A stretch of DNA of 64,000 nucleotides from positions 170,806 through 234,805 of the forward strand of contig NZ_JAEAMR010000007.1 in NCBI RefSeq assembly GCF_015999245.1. Reading direction: 5' to 3'. The notes beneath the pieces are model-generated. The model was not told the origin of the DNA. It did no database searches and saw nothing but the letters and a program-made list of their open reading frames with translations. This DNA comes from Streptomyces sp. AV19 (GTDB taxonomy: Bacteria > Actinomycetota > Actinomycetes > Streptomycetales > Streptomycetaceae). Both the position numbers and the translations under genes were made by a program. Position 1 is the first letter of the stretch, and every line of letters starts with the position of its first letter. This document shows positions 43,162 to 51,981 of this stretch, one piece after another.

Positions 43162-43913
43162 TTCGGCGGGGTCCGCTCCGCGTCCACCTTCTCGGTGCGC
43201 ACCAGCTCGGCCCAGACGATGTAGCGGTAGTCCGAGGTGTAGACCGGCGTGCAGGTCGTCAGGGTCAGATAGCGGCCCGGCTTCGTCTTCCCCGACTCCC
43301 TGGGGACCGGGTCGAGCACCTTCACATTGAACCGCGAGGTCTGCTTGAGCTCCTTGAAGACCTTGTAGACGTACCAGGTGTCCCGCGTCTCGAAGACGAC
43401 CGCGTCCCCGCCCTTGATCTTGTGGATGTTGTGGAACTTCGCGCCGTGCCCGTCCCGGTGGGCGGCCAGCGTGACGTTGCCCCGCTTGTCCCAGGGCATC
43501 GCGGACTTCACGGGCTTGCGGTAGTAGCCGGCGACGCCCTCGTTGAGGACGCTGCCGCCGGTGCCCGGCTTCACCAGCACCTCGCCGTCGCCCAGCATCG
43601 CGGGGACGTGCAGGAAGCCGATGCCGTCCTTGGTGTCCAGCGCGCCCGGGCCCGCGGGGGCCTTGGCCCAGTTCTCGCGCACGTGGTCCGACTGCTTCTT
43701 CGCCTCGCGGTCGGCTATGACGTTGGTCCACCACAGCGAGTAGACGACGAACAGGGCCAGCAGCACACCGGCCGTGATCAGCAGCTCGCCCACCGCGCTG
43801 ACGGCGGTGGCTATCCGCCCACGGGTCCGGCCCGCCGGCCGTGACGCGCTCTCGGCCTGCTCGTCGGTCACTGTCACAGCCGCCCGTACCCCGTTCCGCA
43901 TCCGGTCCGTCAT
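43146..43913 (-). CDS. srtE2: Class E sortase SrtE2
   Basis: 255 residues from ATG 43913, overlapping the srtE1 stop (ATGA). A membrane helix near the N-terminus (ELLITAGVLLALFVVYSLWW) precedes the sortase barrel, with catalytic His in LAAHRDGHG, Cys in TLTTCTP and Arg in YRYIVW. In S. coelicolor the paired enzymes (SCO3849/SCO3850 from memory) attach long chaplins to the wall at LAXTG signals and support aerial growth. Confidence 0.93.
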   Translation of the reverse strand: MTDRMRNGVRAAVTVTDEQAESASRPAGRTRGRIATAVSAVGELLITAGVLLALFVVYSLWWTNVIADREAKKQSDHVRENWAKAPAGPGALDTKDGIGFLHVPAMLGDGEVLVKPGTGGSVLNEGVAGYYRKPVKSAMPWDKRGNVTLAAHRDGHGAKFHNIHKIKGGDAVVFETRDTWYVYKVFKELKQTSRFNVKVLDPVPRESGKTKPGRYLTLTTCTPVYTSDYRYIVWAELVRTEKVDAERTPPKELRD

Positions 43914-44908
43914 TCGACGAGCGCGTCGGGCTTCCCCTTGCCGCGCGGGCGCTCGTCCACCATCTTGCCCCACACGATCATCCGGTACGTACTGGTGAAT
44001 TCGGGGGTACAGGTGGTCAGCGTGATGTACCGGCCGGGGCCGGTGAAGCCCGAACCCCGGGGCACGGGGCGGATGACGTCGACGTTCGCGGGTGACGTCT
44101 GGTCAAGGCGGCTCGTCATCTCATAGGTGTAGAAGGCGCTCCGCGTCTCGACCACGATCTTGTCGCCGGGGCGCAGCCGGTTGACGTAGCGGAACGGTTC
44201 GCCATGGGTGTTGCGGTGGCCCGCCAGCGCGAAGTTGCCCCGCTTGTCCCAGGGCATCGCGGACTTGAGCGATCCGCTCCCGTAGTGCCCGGCCATACCC
44301 CGGTCGAGGACCGTGCGCTTGCCGGTCCCCTCGGCGATCGGCGTCCGCACGTCCAGCGCGGGGATGTAGAGGATCGCGAAGCCCTCGCCCGGCGAGAACG
44401 CCCCCGCGTCCCGGTCCGCGCCACCGTTCGTCTCCCAGCTGTGCCGCAGGCTCCTCGCCGCGCCGCCCGCCTGCTGCTGGGCGCGGATGTTGGTCCACCA
44501 CAGCTGGTAGGCGACGAAGAGCAGCATCACCACGCCGATGGTGATGAACACCTCGCCCACGAGCCGGCTCACGGCCACCCCCACCCCGGCGCGTGCCGCG
44601 CGGCGGGCGGCCTTTCGCCGCTCCGCCCGGCCGCCGGCGAGGCCCCCGGCCGGGGCGGGGACGACGGAGCGCAGCGACACCGTCCCGTCGTCCTCGGCCG
44701 GCAGCGGCCGGGCGACGGGCCGCTCCGGAGGCAACGGTCGCGAGACGACCTCCTCCGGAGGCAACGGTCGCGAGACGACCTCCTCCGGAGGCAGCGGCTG
44801 ATGGACGACCCGGTCCCGCGGGGGGCCGTAGGAGCCGGGTTCCCGTACCGCGTACGGCTCTGGCTGCGCCGCCGTCCAGGGATCCCCCTCGGGGCGCGAC
44901 CCGTTCAC
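43910..44908 (-). CDS. srtE1: Class E sortase SrtE1
   Basis: 332 residues from GTG 44908. A cytoplasmic Pro/Glu-rich N-terminus has tandem PLPPEEVVSR units, then a membrane helix (GEVFITIGVVMLLFVAYQLWW) and the sortase domain, with His in LAGHRNTHG, Cys in TLTTCTP and Arg in YRMIVW. It is about 80 residues longer than SrtE2 because of the N-terminus. Coupled to srtE2; trpG and a tnpB element lie upstream. Confidence 0.93.
   Translation of the reverse strand: MNGSRPEGDPWTAAQPEPYAVREPGSYGPPRDRVVHQPLPPEEVVSRPLPPEEVVSRPLPPERPVARPLPAEDDGTVSLRSVVPAPAGGLAGGRAERRKAARRAARAGVGVAVSRLVGEVFITIGVVMLLFVAYQLWWTNIRAQQQAGGAARSLRHSWETNGGADRDAGAFSPGEGFAILYIPALDVRTPIAEGTGKRTVLDRGMAGHYGSGSLKSAMPWDKRGNFALAGHRNTHGEPFRYVNRLRPGDKIVVETRSAFYTYEMTSRLDQTSPANVDVIRPVPRGSGFTGPGRYITLTTCTPEFTSTYRMIVWGKMVDERPRGKGKPDALVE
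44724..44813. repeat. 30-bp tandem repeat in srtE1
   Basis: Three units starting at 44724, 44754 and 44784 (TCCGGAGGCAACGGTCGCGA and following bases); the first two are identical. They encode PLPPEEVVSR-type decapeptides in the cytoplasmic N-terminus. Confidence 0.85.
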
Positions 44909-44925
44909 CGTGTCCTAGCCAGCAA

Positions 44926-46316
44926 GCCTGGGGCTCCAGCCCCGGGAGGAATGGCTTCCTCGTGTCGGAGCCACACGGCGGCGAAGGGCTCTTCGTTGCG
45001 TCTCAACATCAAGTTGATTTCCTGGAGTTGGCCTAAATAGCATGTTCTGCGTGAAGATTGTCGCGCAGGTGAAGTTGATGCCTGTGTCCGCTCATGATGC
45101 GCATGCGCTGGCGGCGACACTGCGCACCTGCAACCGGGCCGCGAACCGGGCGTCCGAGGTGGCTTTCGCCAGGGGCCTCAAGCGGCGCAACGTGCTGCAG
45201 GAGGCTGTGTACCACCAGCTCAAGGCCGACTATGACCTTGGAGCGCAGGCCGCTGTGCGGGTGGTGAAGAAGGTGTGCGACGCCTATGCCACGTTGAAGG
45301 CGAACATCAAGGCCGGGAATCTCGGCCCCGAAGGATCGAGGCGTCGCAGGCGCGCGGAGTCCAAGCCGATCGCCTTCCGCGAGGACGCGGCCCAGCCCTT
45401 CGATGACCGCATCCTGACGTGGAATCTCGATGAGCGCACCGTGTCCATCTGGACGGTGGCCGGGCGCATCAAGGGCATCCCGTTCGTCTGCTCCGAGCAG
45501 GCCATGAAGCTCCTGGCCACCCGCAAGGGCGAATCGGATCTGGTGATGCGGGACGGCATGTTCTTCCTCAGCGCCACCATCGACCTGGCTGAGCCCGAAC
45601 CGTATGAGCCGGGCGGATTCCTCGGCGTGGATCTCGGAATCGTCAACATCGCCACCACGTCCGACGGTCGGATCATGGCTGGAGGCAGCCTCAACCGGTA
45701 CCGCAAGCGGTACCGCGACCTGCGGACCAAACTCCAGAAGAAGCGCACGAAGAGCGCGAAGCGCGCGCTGAAGCGTGTCCGGCGCCGTGAGGCGAGGCAC
45801 GCCGCCCACGTCAACCATGTCATCGCCAAGCAGCTCGTTGCGACCGCTCAACGCACCTCGCGCGGGATCGCCCTGGAAGACCTTTCGGGGATCCGGCAGA
45901 GGGTCACGGCCAAGAAGGACCAGCGGTCCACCCTGCACTTCTGGGCCTTCGCCCAGCTCGGCGCGTTCGTCGCGTACAAGGCGCGACGGGCCGGTGTGCC
46001 GGTCGTCTTCGTCGACCCCCGCAACACCTCCCGTCAGTGCTCCGAGTGCCGGCACACCCACCGCTCGAACAGAGTGGATCAAGCACGGTTCGTATGCCGC
46101 TCCTGCGGGACAGTGCTGCACGCGGACCACAACGGCTCCCGCAACATCGCCCACCGGGGCGAGGCTGTGTGGAAGCGGGGCGCGGTCAACCGCCCCAGTA
46201 CGGCTTAGCGTCGTACCGGACGCAGGGGACCAACGCGGCAGCCAGTCGCGCTCCACTTGCAATCCCAGCCCTTCCGGCCGAGCCAACAAGCTCGGTCCCC
46301 TCAGGGCCGAGAAGTT
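44926..46316 (+). mobile_element. IS605/IS1341-type element carrying only tnpB
   Basis: The tnpB gene is flanked by features expected of this family rather than by inverted repeats. On the left is a hairpin GGGGCT-CC-AGCCCC (about 44930-44943). On the right, about 90 bases after tnpB, is CCGAGC-CAACAA-GCTCGG, followed by sequence that runs into the 3' end of trpG. No tnpA is present. Ends are approximate. In relatives a guide (omega) RNA is made from the tnpB 3' end and right end, here roughly 46150-46316. Confidence 0.6.
45042..46208 (+). CDS. tnpB: TnpB, RNA-guided transposon nuclease
   Basis: 388 residues. The RuvC catalytic acids are in GFLGVDLGIVNIATT (Asp), IALEDLSGIR (Glu) and HADHNGSRNIA (Asp). 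The zinc finger between them is CSECRHTH ... CRSCG. The full helical N-terminal part (LRTCNRAANRASEVAF) is present, so the protein looks intact. TnpB proteins cut DNA guided by an RNA from the element's right end, favouring element retention. Codon use is slightly less GC-biased than in neighbours, supporting later arrival. Confidence 0.9.
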   Translation: MFCVKIVAQVKLMPVSAHDAHALAATLRTCNRAANRASEVAFARGLKRRNVLQEAVYHQLKADYDLGAQAAVRVVKKVCDAYATLKANIKAGNLGPEGSRRRRRAESKPIAFREDAAQPFDDRILTWNLDERTVSIWTVAGRIKGIPFVCSEQAMKLLATRKGESDLVMRDGMFFLSATIDLAEPEPYEPGGFLGVDLGIVNIATTSDGRIMAGGSLNRYRKRYRDLRTKLQKKRTKSAKRALKRVRRREARHAAHVNHVIAKQLVATAQRTSRGIALEDLSGIRQRVTAKKDQRSTLHFWAFAQLGAFVAYKARRAGVPVVFVDPRNTSRQCSECRHTHRSNRVDQARFVCRSCGTVLHADHNGSRNIAHRGEAVWKRGAVNRPSTA

Positions 46317-46969
46317 GGCTCCCCGGCCTTGCCCACCACCGGGGCGAGCCCGGCCGACCGTTCCACCGCCCCCGCGTCACCGCAGGCGACGAGCCAGTTG
46401 GCGAGCATCCGGTGGCCCCACTCGGTGAGCACCGACTCGGGGTGGAACTGCACGCCCTCGACCGGCAGGTCGCGGTGGCGCAGGCCCATGGCGATGCGTC
46501 CGCGCCCGTCGGGGCGGTTGGTCCAGGCGGTCATCTCCAGCTCGTCCGGCCAGCCTTCGGGCTCGACGGCGAGCGAGTGGTAGCGCGTGGCGGTGAACGG
46601 CGAGGGGAGGCCGTGGAAGACGCCGCCGCCCTCGTGCGTCACGAGGGAGGTCTTGCCGTGCAGCAGCTCGGGGGCCCGGTCGACGACGCCGCCGTAGGCG
46701 ATGGCCATCGACTGCATGCCCAGGCAGACGCCGAACACCGGCACGCCGGTGGCCGCGCAGTGCTTGACCATCTCGACGCAGACGCCGGCCTCCTCGGGGG
46801 TGCCGGGGCCCGGGGAGAGCAGCACGCCGTCGAACCCGTCCTGGGCGTGGGCGGGTTCGACCTCGTCGTTGCGGCGCACCTCGCATTCGGCGCCCAGTTG
46901 GTAGAGGTACTGGACGAGGTTGAAGACGAAGCTGTCGTAGTTGTCCACGACGAGGATGCGCGCGCTCAT
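46301..46969 (-). CDS. trpG: Anthranilate/aminodeoxychorismate synthase glutamine amidotransferase (TrpG/PabA)
   Basis: 222 residues, a class I glutamine amidotransferase with LLSPGPGTPEEAG, nucleophile C82 in GVCLGMQSMA and the HPES motif. It provides ammonia to TrpE or PabB. Its C-terminus after GLAPVVGKAG (EPTSRP) appears to be supplied by the adjoining insertion element, not by the native gene end, but this is beyond the catalytic part. It starts at ATG 46969 right after the small membrane gene. Confidence 0.93.
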   Translation of the reverse strand: MSARILVVDNYDSFVFNLVQYLYQLGAECEVRRNDEVEPAHAQDGFDGVLLSPGPGTPEEAGVCVEMVKHCAATGVPVFGVCLGMQSMAIAYGGVVDRAPELLHGKTSLVTHEGGGVFHGLPSPFTATRYHSLAVEPEGWPDELEMTAWTNRPDGRGRIAMGLRHRDLPVEGVQFHPESVLTEWGHRMLANWLVACGDAGAVERSAGLAPVVGKAGEPTSRP

Positions 46970-46973
46970 CGCG

Positions 46974-47162
46974 TCACCGCCATTCCGTTGCCGTCGTCGG
47001 CAGGCTGTCGTCCACGGTCACGTCGTTGAACGGCAACAGCGGTTCGGCCCAGGGGAAGACGTACTGGAAGAGCATGTAGACGACGCCCAGCACGAGGGCC
47101 AGCGAGATCAGCGACTTCACCCATGCGTTGCCCGGCAGATGACGCCAGATCCAGACGTACAT
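46974..47162 (-). CDS. Small conserved membrane protein
   Basis: 62 residues: MYVWIWRHLPGNAWVKSLISL leads into a single membrane helix (LALVLGVVYMLFQYVFPWAEPLLPF) and a short tail. The same small gene is found between DUF881 and trpG in other actinomycetes, from memory. The stop lies 4 bases from the trpG start, so the two are cotranscribed. No function known. Confidence 0.85.
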   Translation of the reverse strand: MYVWIWRHLPGNAWVKSLISLALVLGVVYMLFQYVFPWAEPLLPFNDVTVDDSLPTTATEWR

Positions 47163-47236
47163 GCTGTCCCTACTTGCCGACGGGGATGGTCTTTGCCGCA
47201 CCAGGGTAAGGGGGAGTGCCCGTGCACGGGGGCCGG

Positions 47237-48016
47237 TCACGCCACGGGCCTGGCGTAGTGCAGGTCCACCGCGCCCGTGTAGCCGGGGAGCGTGACCGAG
47301 CCGCGGTCCTCGACCTTCCAGCCGAGGCCGTACGCCTGGACGTACTGGAGGTAGTTCTGGACGGCGGGCGCGGTGTCGAGGGCCTTGCGCAGCGCGCCGC
47401 GGTCGCCGACGGCGGTCACCTTGTAGGGCGGGGAGTAGACGCGGCCCTGGAGGATGAGGGTGTTGCCCACGCAGCGCACGGCGCTGGTGGAGATCAGCCG
47501 CTGGTCCATCACCTCGATGCCCTTGGCCCCGCCCCGCCACAGGGCGTTGACCACGGCCTGGAGGTCCTGCTGGTGGATGACGAGGTCGTTGGGCTGGGGC
47601 TGGGGGACGCCGGGGATCTTCGCGGTGGCGTTCGGCGGGGCGTCGGTGAGGGTGACGGTCAGGGCCGTGCCGCCGAGCGGCCGGGTGCCCGCGGCGTCGC
47701 CGAGCGCGGCCAGCCGTCTGGCCTCCGCGGAGTCGGCGCCGGCGTCCCGCCCGGCCAGGGCGTCGACGCGGGAGCGCAGGGTGGCGGTACTGCGCTCCAG
47801 GTCGCCGTTGCCCTTGCTGCGTTCCCGGATGAGGTCGGAGAGCCGGAGCATGGAGGCGTCGGTGCGGATGTCGGTGCCCTTGGCCGTGTTGAAGCTCATC
47901 CAGAAGATGAGGCCGGCGAGGGCGAAGACGGCGGCCGTGAGCAGCCGGACGGGGCGCAGTCGCCGGGGACCGCGGGCGGGACCTGCGTCGCTGGTGGAGT
48001 CGGCGGAATTGCTCAA
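47237..48016 (-). CDS. DUF881-family membrane-anchored protein
   Basis: 259 residues with one membrane helix ([22 protein letters not shown]), a coiled-coil stretch ([31 protein letters not shown]) and an outside DUF881 domain ([62 protein letters not shown]). DUF881 proteins lie near crgA and other division genes in actinobacteria and resemble FtsL/DivIC-like coiled coils in topology. Role unproven. Divergent from crgA. Confidence 0.92.
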   Translation of the reverse strand: MSNSADSTSDAGPARGPRRLRPVRLLTAAVFALAGLIFWMSFNTAKGTDIRTDASMLRLSDLIRERSKGNGDLERSTATLRSRVDALAGRDAGADSAEARRLAALGDAAGTRPLGGTALTVTLTDAPPNATAKIPGVPQPQPNDLVIHQQDLQAVVNALWRGGAKGIEVMDQRLISTSAVRCVGNTLILQGRVYSPPYKVTAVGDRGALRKALDTAPAVQNYLQYVQAYGLGWKVEDRGSVTLPGYTGAVDLHYARPVA

Positions 48017-48153
48017 CGTACCCTTGTCCTCTCCGGCGCCGCGGAAGCACTACGCTAACGGACGCCCGGGGGGAAGGAAGCGCTCCCCGGCGCGGCCGAC
48101 CAGCCCTTGTTCCCCCAGCGCGGTTACGCAGCGCATCGACAGGAGAGTCCCTC

Positions 48154-48408
48154 GTGCCGAAGTCACGGATCCGCAAGAAAGACGACTTCACGCCCCCGCC
48201 GGCGAAGCAGCAGAGCATCAAGCTGAACAGCGGACGGCGCTGGGTGGCACCGCTGATGCTGGCGCTGTTCCTCATCGGGCTGGCCTGGATCGTGATCTTC
48301 TATGTGACGGGCAGCGACATGCCCATCGAGTCGCTGCACAACTGGAACATCGTGGTCGGCTTCGGCTTCATCGCCGCGGGGTTCGTCGTCTCGACCCAGT
48401 GGAAGTAG
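48154..48408 (+). CDS. crgA: Cell division regulator CrgA
   Basis: 84 residues from GTG 48154: a basic N-terminus ([16 protein letters not shown]) then two membrane helices ([22 protein letters not shown] and [18 protein letters not shown]). CrgA in Streptomyces inhibits early FtsZ ring formation and coordinates aerial growth with septation. Ends WK as in relatives. Confidence 0.97.
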   Translation: MPKSRIRKKDDFTPPPAKQQSIKLNSGRRWVAPLMLALFLIGLAWIVIFYVTGSDMPIESLHNWNIVVGFGFIAAGFVVSTQWK

Positions 48409-48447
48409 CCGGGCCACGGCGGTGGCCCGGGGCTGTTGCCCACGGGG

Positions 48448-48657
48448 TTATCCACATCCTCGTCCACAGTGGGGAAAACTCAGAAGATCTGTGGATAACT
48501 TCCTCGGCGTTGACGCCGGTGTGACTGATCGCGAACGTCCGAGTTCGCCCGCCACACCGGCGTACGTCGTTGTTTCCGCAGGTCGGAGCCGGTATTGCAG
48601 GAGCGCTTCGGGCTGAGCGGCGCTTCGCACACACGATCCGGCGGCTGCTGTGGACAA
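48448..48657. promoter_or_regulatory. DnaA-box group in the crgA-rhomboid gap
   Basis: The 340-base gap 48409-48748 has no gene but contains TTATCCACA (48448-48456), TCGTCCACA (48460-48468), TGTGGATAA (48490-48498, inverted) and TGTGGACAA (48649-48657, exact box inverted). Four near-consensus boxes in 210 bases is well above chance. Confidence 0.6.
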
Positions 48658-48748
48658 CCGCCCTCCCACCGGTGTGGGTGAGCGGTCCCCCGGACCGCCG
48701 CCCATCGGTTCCCCGGACCGCCGCCCACCCGTTTCCGCGGGCCCGCCC

Positions 48749-49612
48749 CTAGCCGAGCTGGGACGTCCGGACGAGCACCGTCACCACGATCGCCAGCAGT
48801 GCCGCGCCGCAGGTGAGCCACTGCACCAGCGCGCGCCTCGCCCGCGGGGCGTGCACCATGCCGAACGCCACCAGGGCCCCGATCGCCAGGCCGCCGATGT
48901 GCGCCTCCTTGGCGATGTCGGACCAGGTGAAGGTGAAGATCAGGTTGAGCACGAGCAGCGCGATCACCGGGCGCATGTCGTACTTCAGCCGCCGCATCAG
49001 CACGGCGGTGGCCCCCAGCAGACCGAAGATCGCGCCCGAGGCGCCGAGCGACCCGGCGTACGGCGAGACCAGCAGATAGCTCAGCGCGCTGCCGCCGAGC
49101 CCGGACAGCAGGTAGAGCGCCAGGTAGCGGGCCCGGCCGAAGGCCGCCTCCAGCGGCGGGCCGAGCCACCAAAGGGAGAGCATGTTGAACGCCAGGTGCA
49201 CCGGCGACTCATGGAGGAAGAGCGAGGTCAGCAGCCGGTACCACTGGCCGTCGGCGACGCCCTCGCCCTCGTGGAACGGCGAGCGCCCCAGCATGCAGAG
49301 GGTGTTGACGAGGTCCTTGTCGGTGGCCATCACCGCGATCCATATCGCGACGTTGATCCCCAGCAGGACCTTGGTCACCAGGAAGGGGTCCGAGGGGTGG
49401 GTCACCCCGCCCGCGACCGTGCGCGGGGCGGAGTCCCGCCGGGCACCCTCGGCGCGGCCGGACGACGGTCCGCCGCCGGCGCACTCGGGGCAGTGGAAGC
49501 CGACCGAGGCATTGACCATGCAGTCGGGGCAGATGGGCCGCTCGCAGCGGGTGCAGCGGATCCCCGTCTCACGGTCCGGATGCCGGTAACAGCAGACGGC
49601 CTGGTCGTTCAT
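48749..49612 (-). CDS. Rhomboid-family intramembrane serine protease with N-terminal zinc finger
   Basis: 287 residues from ATG 49612 (GGGGAGAG upstream). A Cys/His-rich B-box-like N-terminus (CCYRHPDRETGIRCTRCERPICPDC ... FHCPEC) precedes six or seven membrane helices. The rhomboid signature is present: HLAFNMLSLWWLG, catalytic Ser in GASGAIFGLLG and catalytic His in AHIGGLAIG. It cleaves membrane proteins; substrates are unknown. Confidence 0.93.
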   Translation of the reverse strand: MNDQAVCCYRHPDRETGIRCTRCERPICPDCMVNASVGFHCPECAGGGPSSGRAEGARRDSAPRTVAGGVTHPSDPFLVTKVLLGINVAIWIAVMATDKDLVNTLCMLGRSPFHEGEGVADGQWYRLLTSLFLHESPVHLAFNMLSLWWLGPPLEAAFGRARYLALYLLSGLGGSALSYLLVSPYAGSLGASGAIFGLLGATAVLMRRLKYDMRPVIALLVLNLIFTFTWSDIAKEAHIGGLAIGALVAFGMVHAPRARRALVQWLTCGAALLAIVVTVLVRTSQLG

Positions 49613-49655
49613 GCTCTCCCCTCGCCCTGTGCGAACCGGGCACCGCAGTTCATGA

Positions 49656-49690
49656 GGCGCCCCGCCCGTCATACGGACGGGCGGGGCGCC
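49656..49690 (-). terminator. Terminator after the cyclophilin gene
   Basis: GGCGCCCCGCCCGTC-ATACG-GACGGGCGGGGCGCC, a perfect 15-base stem. Confidence 0.88.
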
Positions 49691-49717
49691 GGGTTCCCGG
49701 ATGGTGCGGCCGGTCCT

Positions 49718-50239
49718 CTATCGGGTCTCGATCACGACGGACTCGATGACCACGTCGTGAACCGGACGGTCGTTGCGGGTCTCCGTGCTCGCGATGGCGT
49801 CCACGACCTTCTTGCCCGCCTCGGTGGTGACCTCGCCGAAGATGGTGTGCTTGCCGGTCAGCCAGGTGGTCGGGGACACGGTGATGAAGAACTGCGAACC
49901 GTTGGTGCCCGGGCCGGCGTTGGCCATGGCCAGCAGGTAGGGCCTGTTGAAGGCCAGGTCCGGGTGGAACTCGTCCTTGAACTGGTAGCCCGGGCCGCCG
50001 GTGCCGTTGCCCAGCGGGTCACCGCCCTGGATCATGAAACCCTCGATGACGCGGTGGAAGACCGTGCCGTCGTACAGCTTGTCCGCGGTCCGCTCGCCCG
50101 TCTCCGGGTTGACCCACTCGCGCTCGCCCTTCGCGAGTCCGACGAAGTTCTTGACCGTCTTCGGGGCGTGGTCCGGCAGGAGCCGGACCTCGATGTCCCC
50201 CCGGTTGGTCTTGAGGGTGGCGTAGAGCTGCTCGGCCAC
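49718..50239 (-). CDS. Cyclophilin-type peptidyl-prolyl cis-trans isomerase
   Basis: 173 residues from GTG 50239 (GGGAAGG upstream). The cyclophilin core is clear: VFHRVIEGFMIQGGDPLGNGTGGPGY, LAMANAGPGTNGSQFFITV and LTGKHTIFGEV, with the catalytic Arg in FHRV. There is no signal peptide, so it is cytosolic. It speeds proline isomerisation during folding. Confidence 0.96.
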   Translation of the reverse strand: MAEQLYATLKTNRGDIEVRLLPDHAPKTVKNFVGLAKGEREWVNPETGERTADKLYDGTVFHRVIEGFMIQGGDPLGNGTGGPGYQFKDEFHPDLAFNRPYLLAMANAGPGTNGSQFFITVSPTTWLTGKHTIFGEVTTEAGKKVVDAIASTETRNDRPVHDVVIESVVIETR

Positions 50240-50465
50240 GGTCTACCTTCCCTAGGGCTGCGCTGACAGCTTCCGATCCTCGCACGGACGGCGGTGCCGC
50301 GAGTAATGCCCAAAGCCCCGCGCGCGGCGCCGAAAGGTGGCATTGTCGAGGCCGGGCCCGTTGACCCGGATGCCCGCCCGCACATGCCGGACCGCCCCTG
50401 GGCAGGCATGATTTTCCCCTGGGTGGAAAGGCGAAAGACCATACGCCACCGAGGAGGAGGTTCTC

Positions 50466-51104
50466 GTGACCCGCAAGGACAGCGTGCGCGCCGCGACCGG
50501 CACCGCCAAGGACAGCGTGCGCCACGCGGCGGAAGTGGTGGCGCCCTATGCCGGCACGGCCAAGGACACCGCCGTGCACTACGCGCACGAAGCCCGCGTC
50601 CGGCTGGCCCCCAGGGTCGCCGAGGCCGGCCGGCAGGCCCGGACCCAGTACGACGCACATCTGCACCCCCGCCTCGAGCACGCCCGCGAGTCCCTGCCGC
50701 CCAAGGTCGGCCAGGCCGCGGCGCGGGCCCGGGCCGCGGCGGAACCCGTGCGTGACGAGGCGCTCTCCCGGGGCACCGCGGCCCTCGCCGCGCTGCGCGG
50801 CCAGGTGTCGGCGCAGGAGATCGAGAAGCTCGCCCGCAAGCAGTCCGCCCGCTGCCGCGCCGGCCGGGTGGCCAAGCGGCTGGCGGTGGTCGGCCTCCTG
50901 GTCGGCGGGGCCGTGGCCGCCTGGAAATGGTGGGACCGGCAGGCCAACCCGGACTGGCTGGTGGAGCCCCCGGCCCCCACCGAGGTCGCCGACCGCCCGC
51001 CGCTGTCCTCGGTGGACGGCAGCTCCGACGCCGCTGTCCTCGACCCCGAGGTCCGGGCCAAGCAGGCGGAAACCGAGGGGCCGGACGAGGACGGGGAGCG
51101 CTGA
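50466..51104 (+). CDS. DUF5324-family protein
   Basis: 212 residues from GTG 50466 with AGGAGGAGG upstream. Repetitive helical N-terminus (RKDSVRAATGTAKDSVRHAAEVVAPYAGTAKDTA), a further Ala/Arg-rich coiled region, a membrane helix (RLAVVGLLVGGAVAAWKWW) and an acidic outer tail. DUF5324 is found in streptomycetes beside the cyclophilin and tRNA-Ala genes. Function unknown; the repeats resemble apolipoprotein/LEA-like amphipathic helices. Confidence 0.85.
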   Translation: MTRKDSVRAATGTAKDSVRHAAEVVAPYAGTAKDTAVHYAHEARVRLAPRVAEAGRQARTQYDAHLHPRLEHARESLPPKVGQAAARARAAAEPVRDEALSRGTAALAALRGQVSAQEIEKLARKQSARCRAGRVAKRLAVVGLLVGGAVAAWKWWDRQANPDWLVEPPAPTEVADRPPLSSVDGSSDAAVLDPEVRAKQAETEGPDEDGER

Positions 51105-51192
51105 CCGGGCCCCACCCGGACAAGCGCCCGCGCACAGAGCCCACCCGCGGAGTCCACCTGCGGAGCTCACACGCGGACAAGCAGAGATCAAA

Positions 51193-51233
51193 AAATCCCC
51201 TCCGACCGCGTCAACACAGGTCGGAGGGGATTT
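51193..51233. terminator. Bidirectional terminator of DUF5324 and tRNA-Ala
   Basis: AAATCCCCTCCGACC...GGTCGGAGGGGATTT, a perfect 15-base stem with A and T tracts on either side. Confidence 0.92.
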
Positions 51234-51237
51234 CGCG

Positions 51238-51310
51238 TGGAGCCTAGGAGAGTCGAACTCCTGACATCTGCCATGCAAAGACAGCGCTCTACCAACTGAG
51301 CTAAGGCCCC
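51238..51310 (-). tRNA. tRNA-Ala (anticodon TGC)
   Basis: 73 bases on the minus strand: acceptor GGGGCCT/AGGCTCC with discriminator A, D-arm TAGCTCAGTTGGTAGAGC, anticodon loop CTTTGCATG with TGC, T-arm AGGAGTTCGACTCTCCT. CCA is not encoded. Confidence 0.96.
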
Positions 51311-51427
51311 GTCGCAGACCAGAGTACCCGGTGGCGGAGGTGTATCCGACCAGGTATCGCCGCGACCCACCACTCTCCGTAGGATGCACCGCAAGATTCG
51401 CGGCAGCGAAGCGAAGGGGAGAGCGAG

Positions 51428-51973
51428 ATGGACGCAGCACAGCAGGAAGCCACCGCCCGCGCACGAGAGCTGCAGCGGAGCTGGTACGGGGAGCCGCTGG
51501 GGGCGCTCTTCCGCCGGCTGATCGACGATCTCGGCCTCAACCAGGCGCGTCTGGCCTCGGTGTTGGGCCTCTCGGCACCCATGCTGTCGCAGCTGATGAG
51601 CGGTCAGCGGGCGAAGATCGGCAACCCGGCCGTGGTGCAGCGCGTCCAGGCCCTCCAGGAGCTATCCCACCAAGTGGCCGACGGCAGCGTGAGCGCCGCC
51701 GAAGCCGCCGAGCGGATGGAGGAGGTCAAGCGCAGTTCGGGCGGATCGGTCCTCAACTCCACGCAGACGACGGCCAGCAGCGGCGCTCCGACCGTCAAGC
51801 GGGTGGTGCGCGAGATCCAGTCGCTGCTGCGGTCGGTGGCCGCCGCCGGCGACATCATCGACGCGGCCGGCACCCTCGCCCCCACCCATCCCGAACTGGC
51901 CGAATTCCTGCGGGTCTACGGCGCCGGCCGGACCGCCGAAGCGGTCGCCCACTACGAGGCCCACCAGAGCTGA
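51428..51973 (+). CDS. XRE-like helix-turn-helix DNA-binding protein
   Basis: 181 residues from ATG 51428. A helix-turn-helix near the N-terminus (LGALFRRLIDDLGLNQARLASVLGLSAPMLSQLMSGQRAKIGNPAVVQRVQAL) is followed by a helical region (SVSAAEAAERMEEV) and a C-terminal part (RVVREIQSLLRSVAAAGDIIDAAGTLAPTHPELAEFLRVYGAGRT). Its stop is 8 bases before the kinase gene, so the pair forms an operon. It is a possible phosphorylation target of that kinase. Confidence 0.88.
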   Translation: MDAAQQEATARARELQRSWYGEPLGALFRRLIDDLGLNQARLASVLGLSAPMLSQLMSGQRAKIGNPAVVQRVQALQELSHQVADGSVSAAEAAERMEEVKRSSGGSVLNSTQTTASSGAPTVKRVVREIQSLLRSVAAAGDIIDAAGTLAPTHPELAEFLRVYGAGRTAEAVAHYEAHQS

Positions 51974-51981
51974 CGCCCACC

